From NCBI GenBank assembly GCA_945889475.1, contig CAMDBT010000005.1, positions 38,821 through 102,820 on the forward strand: a stretch of 64,000 nt of DNA, written 5' to 3'. The notes below the pieces were generated by a model, which saw nothing but the letters and a program-made list of their open reading frames with translations, had not been told where the DNA came from and ran no database searches. Numbering within the stretch: position 1 is the first letter of the stretch; each line of letters opens with the position of its first letter. The stretch comes from Bifidobacterium breve. GTDB lineage: Bacteria; Actinomycetota; Thermoleophilia; Solirubrobacterales; Solirubrobacteraceae. Shown piece after piece: positions 1 through 7,788 of this stretch. The position numbers and the translations under genes are program-made.

Positions 1-54
1 ATACGGCTTCAGTCCCGGGACCAGCAGCTTGCGACGATCGGTACCGGTCGCCAT
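1..54 (-). CDS. 5' end of an unidentified gene, cut by the window edge
   Basis: An ATG on the minus strand at base 54 opens a frame that runs off the left edge (MATGTDRRKLLVPGLKPY). It lies 21 bases after the stop of the acyl-CoA-dehydrogenase-like gene and in the same direction, so it would be the next gene of that operon. A purine-rich GGGGCGAG sits just upstream of the ATG. Eighteen residues are too few to name a family. It could also be a chance frame. Confidence 0.4.
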   Translation of the reverse strand, partial: MATGTDRRKLLVPGLKPY

Positions 55-75
55 TAGCGCTCGCCCCGCCTGCCG

Positions 76-1476
76 CTAGGCCTTGGCAGGCTCGCCGGCC
101 GCATCCTTGTCGGCCTGCTCGAGCAGCTGCGCTGCGAGCTCTCGCTTGCCGTCGCTGTCGAGCTTCTTGACCTCGTTCTCAACGGCGCGGTTGTTGTAGC
201 TCTGGTTCCAGTAGTCGAGCGAGTCGAAACCGAGCAGCACGGCCTTACCAACGAACTGGCGTAGAACCTCATTGGTTGGGCCCATCACCCAGCCTGCCTT
301 GGCGTCGCGCAGGTAGCGCTCCAACTCCATGTCGCGCTTGTAGGCTGAGCCACCGCAGGCGTGCAGCATCTTGTCAACGACGTGGGCGGTGTTTTTGGCT
401 GCCTCGAACTTGATCTGCCAAGCCCAGTGGAGGTACTCGGCGCGCGCGGTCTCGCCGGGCGCTAGGACGCAGGTGTTGTCCGCGGTTGCCTTGTCAAAAG
501 CCTGGCCCACGGAGTAGGTGAAGATCCGAGACGAGTTGGTGTCCATCACAGCCTCGCCAACGTAGTCTTGGATCGTTGGGTAGTCGGCTACTCGCAAACC
601 AACGTCCACATGGCGCTTTCGCGTCGTGTGGCGCTTTGCGATGTCAATCGCTCCGAGGGCGATCCCGTTCCAGCACGATGACGAACCGATCAAGAAGAAC
701 GGGTCGACAGCCTCATCGTTCGATGCAGCGCCATCGCCGAGCGGACCGACGAGCTGCTCGGCCGGGATCTCGATGTTGTCCACTTCGATCGGCCCCGACT
801 GGTTGCCGCGGAGGCCGAGCGCGTCCCAAAGCGCGGGCTGAGCCTTGACGTCATCACCATCAACAACGAAAACCGAAAGGTCGTCGTAGCCGGTGAAATC
901 CGGGCTGGTGGTCTGAATCACGTAGAAGTCAGCGAAGCCGCCGGAGGTCGTCCAAGAAGCCTTCTTGCGAACCTTGAAGCCGTTCTCCGTCTTCTCGGCG
1001 CCCGAGGAGACCGGGTACCAGAAGTGCGAGCCAGTCTCGGGATCGGAGTAGGAGAGCGTGCCAACCTTGCCGTCATTGAGCGGCCGGATGTACTTCTCGA
1101 TCAGCTCCGGCGTAGCGCGCAACATGATCGTGCTGACAGCGCCGATGTGCATCACATAACACATCGCAGTTGAGGCGCAGCCGTAGCGAGCAAGCGTCTC
1201 ACAGACCATCGCAAAGCCGACGTGGTTCTCACCGAGGCCGCCGTACTCTTCCGGCACCGTCAGCGAAAGGAAGCCGTTCTCAGCGAGAATGTCGAAGTTG
1301 CGACGCGGGTAGAGCAGCTCGTCATCTGAACGCTTGGCGTTGGCGCGTAGCTCGTTCTCACAGAGATCGATCAGCTTCGCGCGGAGCTCGATCTGCTTCT
1401 CGGTCAAGACCCAGTCCGGATCCCAGTCGTAGCCGAGTCCCCAGAATTCCTCGTCGCCCCACATTTTCTCGGCCAT
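76..1476 (-). CDS. acyl-CoA dehydrogenase-like flavoprotein
   Basis: 466 residues, a little longer than the usual 380-400 of the family. The fold signature is clear: N-terminal helical domain with VPEEYGG, a middle beta domain with LSYSDPETGSH and KASWTTSGG, and a C-terminal helical domain with HACGGSAYKRDMELERYLRDAKAG. Cytoplasmic FAD enzymes of this family oxidise acyl-CoA thioesters and pass electrons to ETF. The base Glu normally found in the (Y/E)EGT(S/N)E motif is not visible: about residue 400 reads VMGPTNE. I see no Glu in the alternative helix-G position either. It may therefore be a side-branch member (monooxygenase or nitroalkane-oxidase-like) or use another base. A strong GGAGGATT precedes the ATG. 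Followed at 21 bases by the partial gene at 1-54. Substrate unknown. Confidence 0.85.
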   Translation of the reverse strand: MAEKMWGDEEFWGLGYDWDPDWVLTEKQIELRAKLIDLCENELRANAKRSDDELLYPRRNFDILAENGFLSLTVPEEYGGLGENHVGFAMVCETLARYGCASTAMCYVMHIGAVSTIMLRATPELIEKYIRPLNDGKVGTLSYSDPETGSHFWYPVSSGAEKTENGFKVRKKASWTTSGGFADFYVIQTTSPDFTGYDDLSVFVVDGDDVKAQPALWDALGLRGNQSGPIEVDNIEIPAEQLVGPLGDGAASNDEAVDPFFLIGSSSCWNGIALGAIDIAKRHTTRKRHVDVGLRVADYPTIQDYVGEAVMDTNSSRIFTYSVGQAFDKATADNTCVLAPGETARAEYLHWAWQIKFEAAKNTAHVVDKMLHACGGSAYKRDMELERYLRDAKAGWVMGPTNEVLRQFVGKAVLLGFDSLDYWNQSYNNRAVENEVKKLDSDGKRELAAQLLEQADKDAAGEPAKA

Positions 1477-1596
1477 TTCTAATCCTCCGCTATAGCTAGT
1501 TGAAGCTGCCTAATCAATTTGTCTAAAGAGTTACTACCGCGCCGCTGGGTGCTTGTCTAGGTTGTACAGGAAGAACCATCTTCCCTACTGTCACCA

Positions 1597-2082
1597 TCAG
1601 CCATCGGGCGCGACCCAAACGAGGCAGCCGGCGTCGCGCCGCAGTTGGCGGCTGGCAGTCCGCAGCCGCAGCCGTCCGACTTCGGAGAGCAGTGGACCGA
1701 AAATCAGCAGCGCAGCATTGCGCTCGCCCAGCAGCCTCACGATCGCCTTCACCGGCCTTGAGCTGAAGAGGCCAACTACCTCCACCGGGATCCCAAACGC
1801 GGCGATCCGGTCGCCAGCGGCGCGAACGGCGACGCGGTCATCCTCGTGCTCCAGCACCATCGCGCCAGGACCGGCCACGATCATCGTCGTCGGATAGAAC
1901 GGGAGCTGAACGGCGTTGACGAGGATCAGTGGCGCGCCGGCGTCAAGACAGCTGTCAATAGCCATCTGCTCGGCGGTTGGGTCGGGCCGCAACGCCAGAG
2001 TTGCCAGCACGACCGGCCCTGACGCCCCGGCAACGGGGGCCGACGGCGAAACCAGCGATGAGCGGTCTTTGATCGAAGGCAT
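1597..2082 (-). CDS. universal stress protein (UspA)-like protein
   Basis: 161 residues with the alternating strand/helix pattern of the Usp (adenine nucleotide alpha-hydrolase-like) fold: an opening strand PVVLATLAL, a central SRPVKAIVRLLGERNAALLIFG and a C-terminal RRDAGCLVWVAPDG typical of Usp family ends. The ATP-binding G-x2-G-x9-G(S/T) is not clearly present, so nucleotide binding is doubtful. Stand-alone gene, same strand as the acyl-CoA-dehydrogenase-like gene but about 120 bases away. A hairpin with a neighbouring T-tract lies just upstream. Role unknown beyond a possible stress or regulatory function. Confidence 0.5.
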   Translation of the reverse strand: MPSIKDRSSLVSPSAPVAGASGPVVLATLALRPDPTAEQMAIDSCLDAGAPLILVNAVQLPFYPTTMIVAGPGAMVLEHEDDRVAVRAAGDRIAAFGIPVEVVGLFSSRPVKAIVRLLGERNAALLIFGPLLSEVGRLRLRTASRQLRRDAGCLVWVAPDG

Positions 2083-2107
2083 TGGCGCTTCTGAACGATT
2101 CTAGGTG

Positions 2108-2147
2108 ATCGCGCTGCCGCGATAACTAGCAAACAGCGCGTTTTTTT
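2108..2147. other. perfect 6-bp hairpin followed by a T7 tract
   Basis: ATCGCG-CTGC-CGCGAT (2108-2123) is a perfect inverted repeat. A second overlapping pairing, GCGCTG (2111-2116) with CAGCGC (2134-2139), is followed by TTTTTTT at 2141-2147. No plus-strand gene ends here. Relative to the minus-strand Usp-like gene (start 2082) it lies in the promoter/leader, so it may be an operator or leader structure rather than a terminator. Confidence 0.3.
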
Positions 2148-2184
2148 GTGCCCAAAAGAGGATTAGTTGCATTCGCTCCGTAAC

Positions 2185-2198
2185 AACTGGTACTAGTT
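2185..2198. promoter_or_regulatory. near-palindrome upstream of the APC permease
   Basis: AACTGGTACTAGTT matches its own reverse complement at 12 of 14 positions. It is 75 bases before the permease ATG. It could be an operator half of a dyad-binding regulator. Nothing else supports this and short dyads occur by chance. Confidence 0.25.
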
Positions 2199-2272
2199 CG
2201 CAGCAGGAGGAGCATCCGAGACTTTTCGGTTGCCTGCACGTGTTCCGTAAGCGAAACTGAAAGTGGGTTCAG

Positions 2273-3748
2273 ATGGCATCCGCACACGTTGATCACAATC
2301 AGATGTTGAAGACGATGAGTTGGTGGGACGGCTTCGTTGTCGCACTCGCCAACCCGGGCTTCCTGATCGCCGCCCTCGGCGGTTCAATCGGCGTCCTCGG
2401 AACTACCGGCGCGGTGGTGCTCTGGACAATCTCAGTGCTCTTCGGAGCGCTACAGAACAACATCTATGCGGAGCTATCGACGATGTTCCCGGACAAGTCC
2501 GGCGGCCTCGCGGTCTACACACACGAGGCGTTCCGCAAGTACACCAACTTCATCGGGCCGGTCGTCGCGTTCGGCTACTGGATGGGATGGACCGTCGTGC
2601 TCTCGATCAACGGCTTGATCGTCGGAACACTGATCATCACGCAGTGGTTCCCTGATGCGACTTGGGCCAGTGGCCAGCAGGAAGCAAACTCAATCGGTTT
2701 CGGCCTGAACTGGCCGATTCTGATCGGTGTTGCCGCGATTGTGATCGTCTGGCTGTTCAACATCTTCGGCGTGCGACCGGCGGTCTGGTTCGGTTACGTC
2801 ACCGGTGCGTTGCTGCTTATCCCGGCCTTCGTGCTGATGTTCCTCCCTTACATCACCGGTGATTGGCACTCCTCAAACATGCAGTGGGAGGTCGGCACCA
2901 ACGGCGGCTTCTTCCTCGCGGTGACCTGGCTCTATTTCATGTGCTGGTCGTCCTACGGCTTCGAGGCAGTCGCATCGTTTGCGCCGGAGTACCACAACAC
3001 TGCGGTCGATACGCCGCTGGCGCTACGGGCCTCAGCTCTGTTCTCGATTGTCGTCTACGTCCTGCTACCGCTGGGCCTTGGCGGCACGCTTGGGACCGCG
3101 GCCGTTGCCGACGATCCGACCTACATTGCGTTCTACGTCACCGCCTTCGACGTCCTCGTCGGCGATGCGCTTGCCAACGTGATGGTTGTCTGCCTCGTCG
3201 GCGGCTTGGTCTTGTCGATGAACACGGCAACGATGGACGGCGCCAGAGCGCTGTTCGGGATCGCCAAGGAGGGCATGACGCTGAAACAGTTCGGCGTGCT
3301 CTCAAAGCGGAAGGTGCCCAACGTCGCGATGACGATGGACATGATCCTCAACGTGCTGTTGATCGTCTTCTTCCACGGCGTGATCTCGATTCTCGCGGTC
3401 TCCAATGTTGGCTACGTGCTGGCAACGGTCTTCGCGCTCTTTGGCTTCGTGCTGCTGCGCAAGGATCGCCCGAATTGGCCGCGTCCGATCAAGCTCTCCA
3501 GTCCATGGGTGGGAATCGCCTTCATCTTGGGCTTCGTAAACCTGTTCCTGCTGGTCTGCGGCGGGTTCCTCTATGCCGACGACTACGGCTACGGGCTCGA
3601 CAAGACGTTGATCGGGGTCGCGGTGCTTGTCGTGGCCTTCCTGCTCTACGTCTACCGTCACGTGGTGCAGGACAAGACCGGGGTCAGGTTCCGCGATCCG
3701 GCGCAGCCAATGCCGGACGAGCAGCCGGCGGCCTCGACGCCGGTCTAG
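2273..3748 (+). CDS. APC-superfamily amino acid/amine permease
   Basis: 491 residues, about 12 hydrophobic segments, and the APC-type first helix region SWWDGFVVALANPGFLIAALGGSIG, where the unwound Gly-rich stretch binds substrate in this family. A cytoplasmic loop with GARALFGIAKEGMTL (residues about 325-340) matches the APC loop before helix 9. It is an inner-membrane secondary transporter, probably proton- or sodium-coupled. The substrate cannot be read from sequence. Its position 0.8 kb upstream of the glutamine-synthetase/glx module makes an amine or amino acid plausible, but the intervening gene is on the other strand. The C-terminal tail is Pro/Ala-rich. Hairpins follow the stop. Confidence 0.85.
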   Translation: MASAHVDHNQMLKTMSWWDGFVVALANPGFLIAALGGSIGVLGTTGAVVLWTISVLFGALQNNIYAELSTMFPDKSGGLAVYTHEAFRKYTNFIGPVVAFGYWMGWTVVLSINGLIVGTLIITQWFPDATWASGQQEANSIGFGLNWPILIGVAAIVIVWLFNIFGVRPAVWFGYVTGALLLIPAFVLMFLPYITGDWHSSNMQWEVGTNGGFFLAVTWLYFMCWSSYGFEAVASFAPEYHNTAVDTPLALRASALFSIVVYVLLPLGLGGTLGTAAVADDPTYIAFYVTAFDVLVGDALANVMVVCLVGGLVLSMNTATMDGARALFGIAKEGMTLKQFGVLSKRKVPNVAMTMDMILNVLLIVFFHGVISILAVSNVGYVLATVFALFGFVLLRKDRPNWPRPIKLSSPWVGIAFILGFVNLFLLVCGGFLYADDYGYGLDKTLIGVAVLVVAFLLYVYRHVVQDKTGVRFRDPAQPMPDEQPAASTPV

Positions 3749-3756
3749 CGCAGCGA

Positions 3757-3811
3757 TCGCTCGCAGCACGCGAGCGAAAGGGATGGCGAGCGGGGGCCAG
3801 TGGCTCCCGCT
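3757..3811. terminator. two GC-rich hairpins after the APC permease
   Basis: Nine bases after the permease stop is a perfect 8-bp stem, TCGCTCGC-AGCAC-GCGAGCGA (3757-3777). A second stem, GCGGGGGCC-AGT-GGCTCCCGC (3790-3810), has one G-T pair. Neither has a run of T, as is common for actinobacterial terminators. The convergent gene ends at 3850, so the site may serve both strands. Confidence 0.5.
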
Positions 3812-3849
3812 TCGTCGTTTCGGGGGCGCCTCAATGAATCCCGGTTGCG

Positions 3850-4368
3850 CTACGAATCTGCGCGCAGATCCCAGGTCGGCAGATCGCTGATCGCCTTCTG
3901 GAAGCCGCGCCGATGCGGTGGTCGCAGCAACATGAACCAGAGCACAAGAACGCTCGGGAGCAGAACGAAGACCGCGAAGATGTTGCCCGACAGCGTGAAG
4001 AAGACCGCGAGTGAGATAGCGACGGCGCCGACGACAATCGGTAACAGCCGGTAGCGGAACTGCAACTTGCGAATCTTCTCGTAATCCTCGCGCGGGATCT
4101 TCGCCGTGTCGTAGCTGCGGCCGCAGCCAGGGCATGTCCAGCGTGTCCCGTATCGCAGCTCGGCCGACTCGCCGCATTCACAGCCAACGGTTATCGGTGG
4201 TCCACGCAGAACAGACCCTGGCGCCTCGTGCCCAAGGCGCTCACGCTCACTGAACGGAATCCGCTTGCGACGCTGGAAACCGAACGGGCCCTTCAGGTAT
4301 TGCGGTTCAGCCTCGCCTGACGAGCCCCCCTCGCCGGCGTCGCTGCGCGACCGAGCTCGCTTACCCAT
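3850..4368 (-). CDS. zinc-ribbon two-helix membrane protein, function unknown
   Basis: 172 residues. A charged N-terminal region is followed by a zinc-ribbon pattern CECGESAELRYGTRWTCPGCG (C-x-C ... C-x2-C, about residues 64-84). Two adjacent transmembrane helices follow (LLPIVVGAVAISLAVFFTLSG and FAVFVLLPSVLVLWFMLL) and then a short polar tail. It would sit in the inner membrane with the ribbon probably cytoplasmic. The start is supported by GGGAG seven bases before the ATG. It lies between the permease and glnT but on the opposite strand, so it need not belong to that module. I do not recognise a named family. Confidence 0.7.
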   Translation of the reverse strand: MGKRARSRSDAGEGGSSGEAEPQYLKGPFGFQRRKRIPFSERERLGHEAPGSVLRGPPITVGCECGESAELRYGTRWTCPGCGRSYDTAKIPREDYEKIRKLQFRYRLLPIVVGAVAISLAVFFTLSGNIFAVFVLLPSVLVLWFMLLRPPHRRGFQKAISDLPTWDLRADS

Positions 4369-4498
4369 CGCTAAGTCTCCCGTGAGTCAGAGGCATTGGC
4401 CAATCCTAGTCGCCGCTGGCGTCGACTGCGCGCGGCGGCGTATGGAGAATCGGTCCGGGCAGCAGACACATCGTGACGATCGCGACTATTGTACGAAT

Positions 4499-4528
4499 TT
4501 GACCTAAGACGGTTCGGTGCGGCAATAT
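4499..4528 (+). promoter_or_regulatory. candidate promoter for the glnT-glx genes
   Basis: TTGACC (4499-4504), an 18-base spacer and CAATAT (4523-4528). The -35 fits sigma-70 well and the -10 only partly. The -10 overlaps GGCAATA, which also forms the half-site of the palindrome at 10516-10534. An inverted TATTG lies at about 4487. The promoter would give a leader of about 50 bases before the ATG at 4583. Confidence 0.3.
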
Positions 4529-4582
4529 CGCGCTTCGCCGGTAGAAGAACCGACAGTCCACAACGGGGGAGGAAGTAGCGCT

Positions 4583-6034
4583 ATGGCCGAAGTGAATGGA
4601 GTGAAGATGGGCGGAGGAGTCAGCGACGTGCTGGCCACACCACGCTCAACTGCGACGCCCGCAACACTTGAAGAAGCGCGAAACGCTCCCGGGCGGCGCG
4701 AGAAGATCGAAGAGCTGACGAAGAAGATTGAAGCTGAAGGGATTGAGTACGTCTTCTTTCAGCAGGTCTCCGTTACCGGCCGAATTCTAGGCAAGGGGGT
4801 TGTCGCTTCGTTCTTCCCGCAGGTTGCAGAGAAGGGCTACCAGCTCGTCTACGGCGCTACGGCGAACCTCTTCACAGACCGCCATGGTGACTACATCGGC
4901 TTCGCTCCGAACGACTCTGAGCTGGCGGCGATCGCCGACCTTGACACCTTCAACGTGCTTCCGTGGGATCCCCGCGTCGCTCGCGTTTATTGCGACTGTT
5001 ACGACACCGAGACCGGTGAGCGGATGGACGCCGACCCGCGTCAGAATCTCAAGCAGGTCGTCGAGCGCTTCGAAGACGAGCTAGGCCTCCACTTCCTAAT
5101 CGGAATTGAGCCGGAGATGATGTGGCTGCGTAAGCCAGAGCCGGGCCAAGTTCCGGTCGGCGTAACCGAGCCCTACTGCTACCACATCCATCAGTTTGAG
5201 GAGCTTCGTCCTGTCCTGCTCGACGTCGTCGACTACGGCCAGAAGATGGGTCTTGACATGAGTTACGGCGATCACGAGGACGCGCCCGGCCAGCTGGAGC
5301 TGAACTTCCGCTTCGACCGCCCGGTGAAGACGGCCGACAACATCACGACCTACCGCCAGATCTGCGCCGCTGTTGGCCGCAAGCATGACCTGCTGCCGAC
5401 CTTCATGCCGAAGCCCTTCACCGGTGTATCAGCGAACGGGCACCACCACCACTTCACGCTGGTCGATGACGATGGCAACAACGTCTTCCATGATCCCGAC
5501 GGGACGGCATCGCTGTCGGAAACCGGTCGCCACTTCCTTGGCGGGCTGCTCGAGCACTTCCACGCGCTGATGTGCGTTGGTAACCCGACAGTCAACTCAT
5601 ACGTGCGGATGTGGGACACCGGCTTCTGGGCGCCGATCTACAAGAACTGGGGCTGGCAGAACCGAACCTGCACGGTGCGCGTGGCGAGCGGTGGCCGCTT
5701 CGAATACCGCGGCGTTGACTCGTCCTGCAACCCGTACCTGACTGTCGCAACGCTGCTCAACGCTGGCCTCGACGGGCTGCGCAACAAGATCGACCCAGGA
5801 CCACCGCAGATCGGCAACACCTACGAGCTGCTGGAGGCCGGGGCGCAAATCGAGAAGGTCCCCGACAACCTCGGCCAAGCGCTTGATGAACTGGCCAAGG
5901 ACGAGATCGTGAAGGCTGCGATGCCCGGGCGCCTCTACGAGATCTTCCGCCACTACAAGCGCGATGAGTGGGAGCGCCACCTCGCGTCGGTGACCGACTG
6001 GGAGCGCGACGAGTACCTCGAGTACCTCCCCTAA
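4583..6034 (+). CDS. type III glutamine synthetase / gamma-glutamylmethylamide synthetase-like ligase
   Basis: 483 residues from the ATG at 4583, chosen because GGGGGAGGA lies nine bases upstream; the track start at 4517 has no such support. Glutamine-synthetase motifs are all present: GIEPEMMW and HEDAPGQLELNF (metal and glutamate site), SANGHHHHFTL (ATP/ammonia site), NPTVNSYVRM, and RVASGGRFEYRGVDSSCNPYL. The family ligates ammonia or an amine to the gamma-carboxyl of glutamate using ATP. GlnT of rhizobia and GMAS of methylamine users belong to this branch and are encoded, as here, beside glxBCD/mgsABC genes. I infer an amine-directed ligase, but ordinary glutamine synthesis is possible. 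First gene of a five-gene run with short spacers. Confidence 0.85.
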   Translation: MAEVNGVKMGGGVSDVLATPRSTATPATLEEARNAPGRREKIEELTKKIEAEGIEYVFFQQVSVTGRILGKGVVASFFPQVAEKGYQLVYGATANLFTDRHGDYIGFAPNDSELAAIADLDTFNVLPWDPRVARVYCDCYDTETGERMDADPRQNLKQVVERFEDELGLHFLIGIEPEMMWLRKPEPGQVPVGVTEPYCYHIHQFEELRPVLLDVVDYGQKMGLDMSYGDHEDAPGQLELNFRFDRPVKTADNITTYRQICAAVGRKHDLLPTFMPKPFTGVSANGHHHHFTLVDDDGNNVFHDPDGTASLSETGRHFLGGLLEHFHALMCVGNPTVNSYVRMWDTGFWAPIYKNWGWQNRTCTVRVASGGRFEYRGVDSSCNPYLTVATLLNAGLDGLRNKIDPGPPQIGNTYELLEAGAQIEKVPDNLGQALDELAKDEIVKAAMPGRLYEIFRHYKRDEWERHLASVTDWERDEYLEYLP

Positions 6035-6067
6035 CCGCTCGCCCAACCTCAATCAGGAGAACTGCCC

Positions 6068-6997
6068 ATGTGTGGAATTGCAGGAATCATTTACCGCGAC
6101 GGCCCCCACGCCGTCGGCGAGGACATGAAGAAGATGCTGCAATCGATGAAGCATCGCGGGCCGGACTCAACCGGCTACGCGCTTTACGGCACGCCGAGCG
6201 AGGCGTTCCGGATGCGGATCACGCTTGCCGACACCAACGACAAGCGTGACTTCGACTTCTCAGAGCGGCTGCTGCGTCGTCGCTCGCAGGTTGAAGGCAA
6301 GCTGCGAGCGGTCGGCGCGAACGTCACCGAGATTGACGAAACGACCGATTACACGTCGACCTTCACGTTCGATTACGACGGCGACCTCAAGACGCTCGCC
6401 GACCAGGTTGAATCGGTCCGCGACACGCAGGTTCTCTCACTCGGCCATGCGCTGGAGATCGTCAAGGACATTGGCGACGCTGAGACCGTCGCCGCGCAGT
6501 ACAACCTCGACGCGATGCAGGGCACGCACGGGATTGGCCACGTGCGGATGGCAACAGAGTCCGACGTTGACATCGCCGGCGCCCACCCCTACTGGGCCTA
6601 CCCGTTCTCGGACGTCGCGGTTGTCCACAACGGCCAGCTGACGAACTACTTCTACTGGCGACGGCGGCTTGAGCGCAGCGGCCACCGCTTCCAGTCAGCC
6701 TGTGACTCGGAGATCATCGCCGTCTACCTCGCCGAGCGGATGTCGGAAGGGGCGTCGCTGGAAGAGGCGATGAACCAGAGCATGGAAGAGCTCGACGGCG
6801 TCTTCACCTACCTCTGCGTGACGGCCGATTCGCTGGGAATGGCCAAAGACGAGCTGGCTGCCAAGCCGCTAGTGCTCTACGAAAGCGACGACATCATCGC
6901 CGTCGCATCGGAAGAGATTGCAATCCGCGAAGTCGTCCCCGGTGAGATCGAAACGTATGACCCATTCGAAGGAGAGGTGATGGTATGGACGCGGTAG
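6068..6997 (+). CDS. glxB: class II glutamine amidotransferase subunit (GlxB/MgsA-like)
   Basis: 309 residues beginning MCGIAGI, so Cys2 is the N-terminal nucleophile of class II (Ntn-type) glutamine amidotransferases after Met removal. KHRGPDSTGYA, GIGHVRMAT and the AVVHNGQLTNY segment are standard for this fold. It corresponds to the N-terminal domain of glutamate synthase made as a separate protein, as in GlxB of rhizobia and MgsA of N-methylglutamate synthase. It would release ammonia (or an amine from a gamma-glutamylamide) for transfer to the FMN subunit. AGGAGA seven bases before the ATG. It overlaps the next gene by 13 bases, so translation is probably coupled. Confidence 0.88.
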   Translation: MCGIAGIIYRDGPHAVGEDMKKMLQSMKHRGPDSTGYALYGTPSEAFRMRITLADTNDKRDFDFSERLLRRRSQVEGKLRAVGANVTEIDETTDYTSTFTFDYDGDLKTLADQVESVRDTQVLSLGHALEIVKDIGDAETVAAQYNLDAMQGTHGIGHVRMATESDVDIAGAHPYWAYPFSDVAVVHNGQLTNYFYWRRRLERSGHRFQSACDSEIIAVYLAERMSEGASLEEAMNQSMEELDGVFTYLCVTADSLGMAKDELAAKPLVLYESDDIIAVASEEIAIREVVPGEIETYDPFEGEVMVWTR

Positions 6998-7776
6998 CCG
7001 GCGAAAGCCAGATCACGTACGACGCCCGCGGGCTGGTCGAAGTTGACGACACCGTGCTCGGCGTCGCCGTCGTCAAAGACGGCAAAGCAACGATCGACGC
7101 CGCCGAGCTGACGACGCGCAAGATCAACCTCGAGATTCGCTCGCTGGTCTACGAGCAGGGAATCGAAGAGGTCACGATTCTGAACCCGGGCGGCAAACAT
7201 TCGCTTGGCGTCGGCATCCTGACGCGCTGCAAGTTGACCTTCGAAGGCAGCCTCGGCTACTTCGCGCTCGGCGTGATCGACGGGCCTGAAGTAACCGTCA
7301 ACGGCCGCGTTGGTTGGTCGGCCTGCGAGAACATGATGTCGGGCGTAGTGGTGATCAACGGAAACGCCGGTTCGCTCACCGGGGCGGCGATCCGCGGCGG
7401 CGACCTCGTGATCAAGGGCCGCGTCGGCGCTCGTACCGGGATCGACCAGAAAGGCGGCACGATCATCGTTACCGGCGCCGCAGGCTCAAACACCGGCTTC
7501 ATGATGCAGCGCGGCCGCCAGCTCCTGCTTGGCGACGTCGGGCCGCACCTTGGCGACTCGATGTACGACGGAACGCTCTACGTCGCGGGCAAAGTGAAGT
7601 CGCTCGGCGCAGACTGCGTGCCGGGCGAGATGACCGACGAAGATCTGGAACTCGTTACCCGCAAGATGGCGCTCTACGACCTAGGTAGCCCACCGGAACT
7701 GCAGAAGTTCGTCTGCGGCAAGAAGCTCTACAACTACGACAACCTCGAGCCCTCCGAGCGCAAGCTCGTCCTCTAG
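6985..7776 (+). CDS. glxC: GXGXG-domain subunit (GlxC/MgsB-like)
   Basis: 263 residues forming the right-handed beta-helix domain that is the C-terminal part of glutamate synthase large subunits. Repeated Gly motifs are visible (GVGILTRCKLTFEGSLG, GNAGSLTGAAIRGGDLV, GRVGARTGIDQKGGTIIV, GAAGSNTGFMMQRG). It has no known catalysis of its own and packs against the amidotransferase and FMN domains. The start at 6985 follows GGAGAGG and lies inside the end of glxB. The gene order amidotransferase-GXGXG-FMN is the standard glx/mgs order. Confidence 0.88.
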   Translation: MDAVAGESQITYDARGLVEVDDTVLGVAVVKDGKATIDAAELTTRKINLEIRSLVYEQGIEEVTILNPGGKHSLGVGILTRCKLTFEGSLGYFALGVIDGPEVTVNGRVGWSACENMMSGVVVINGNAGSLTGAAIRGGDLVIKGRVGARTGIDQKGGTIIVTGAAGSNTGFMMQRGRQLLLGDVGPHLGDSMYDGTLYVAGKVKSLGADCVPGEMTDEDLELVTRKMALYDLGSPPELQKFVCGKKLYNYDNLEPSERKLVL

Positions 7777-7788
7777 ACGGAGACAATT

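Noticed and set aside
1489-1517. TTGATT-N17-TATAGC before the acyl-CoA-dehydrogenase-like gene
   Set aside because: The -10 would place the RNA start inside the GGAGGATT ribosome site, so it is unlikely to be the working promoter.
2863-3837. 324-residue plus-strand ORF
   Set aside because: Same-strand shadow frame of the APC permease, Arg-rich, no membrane segments.
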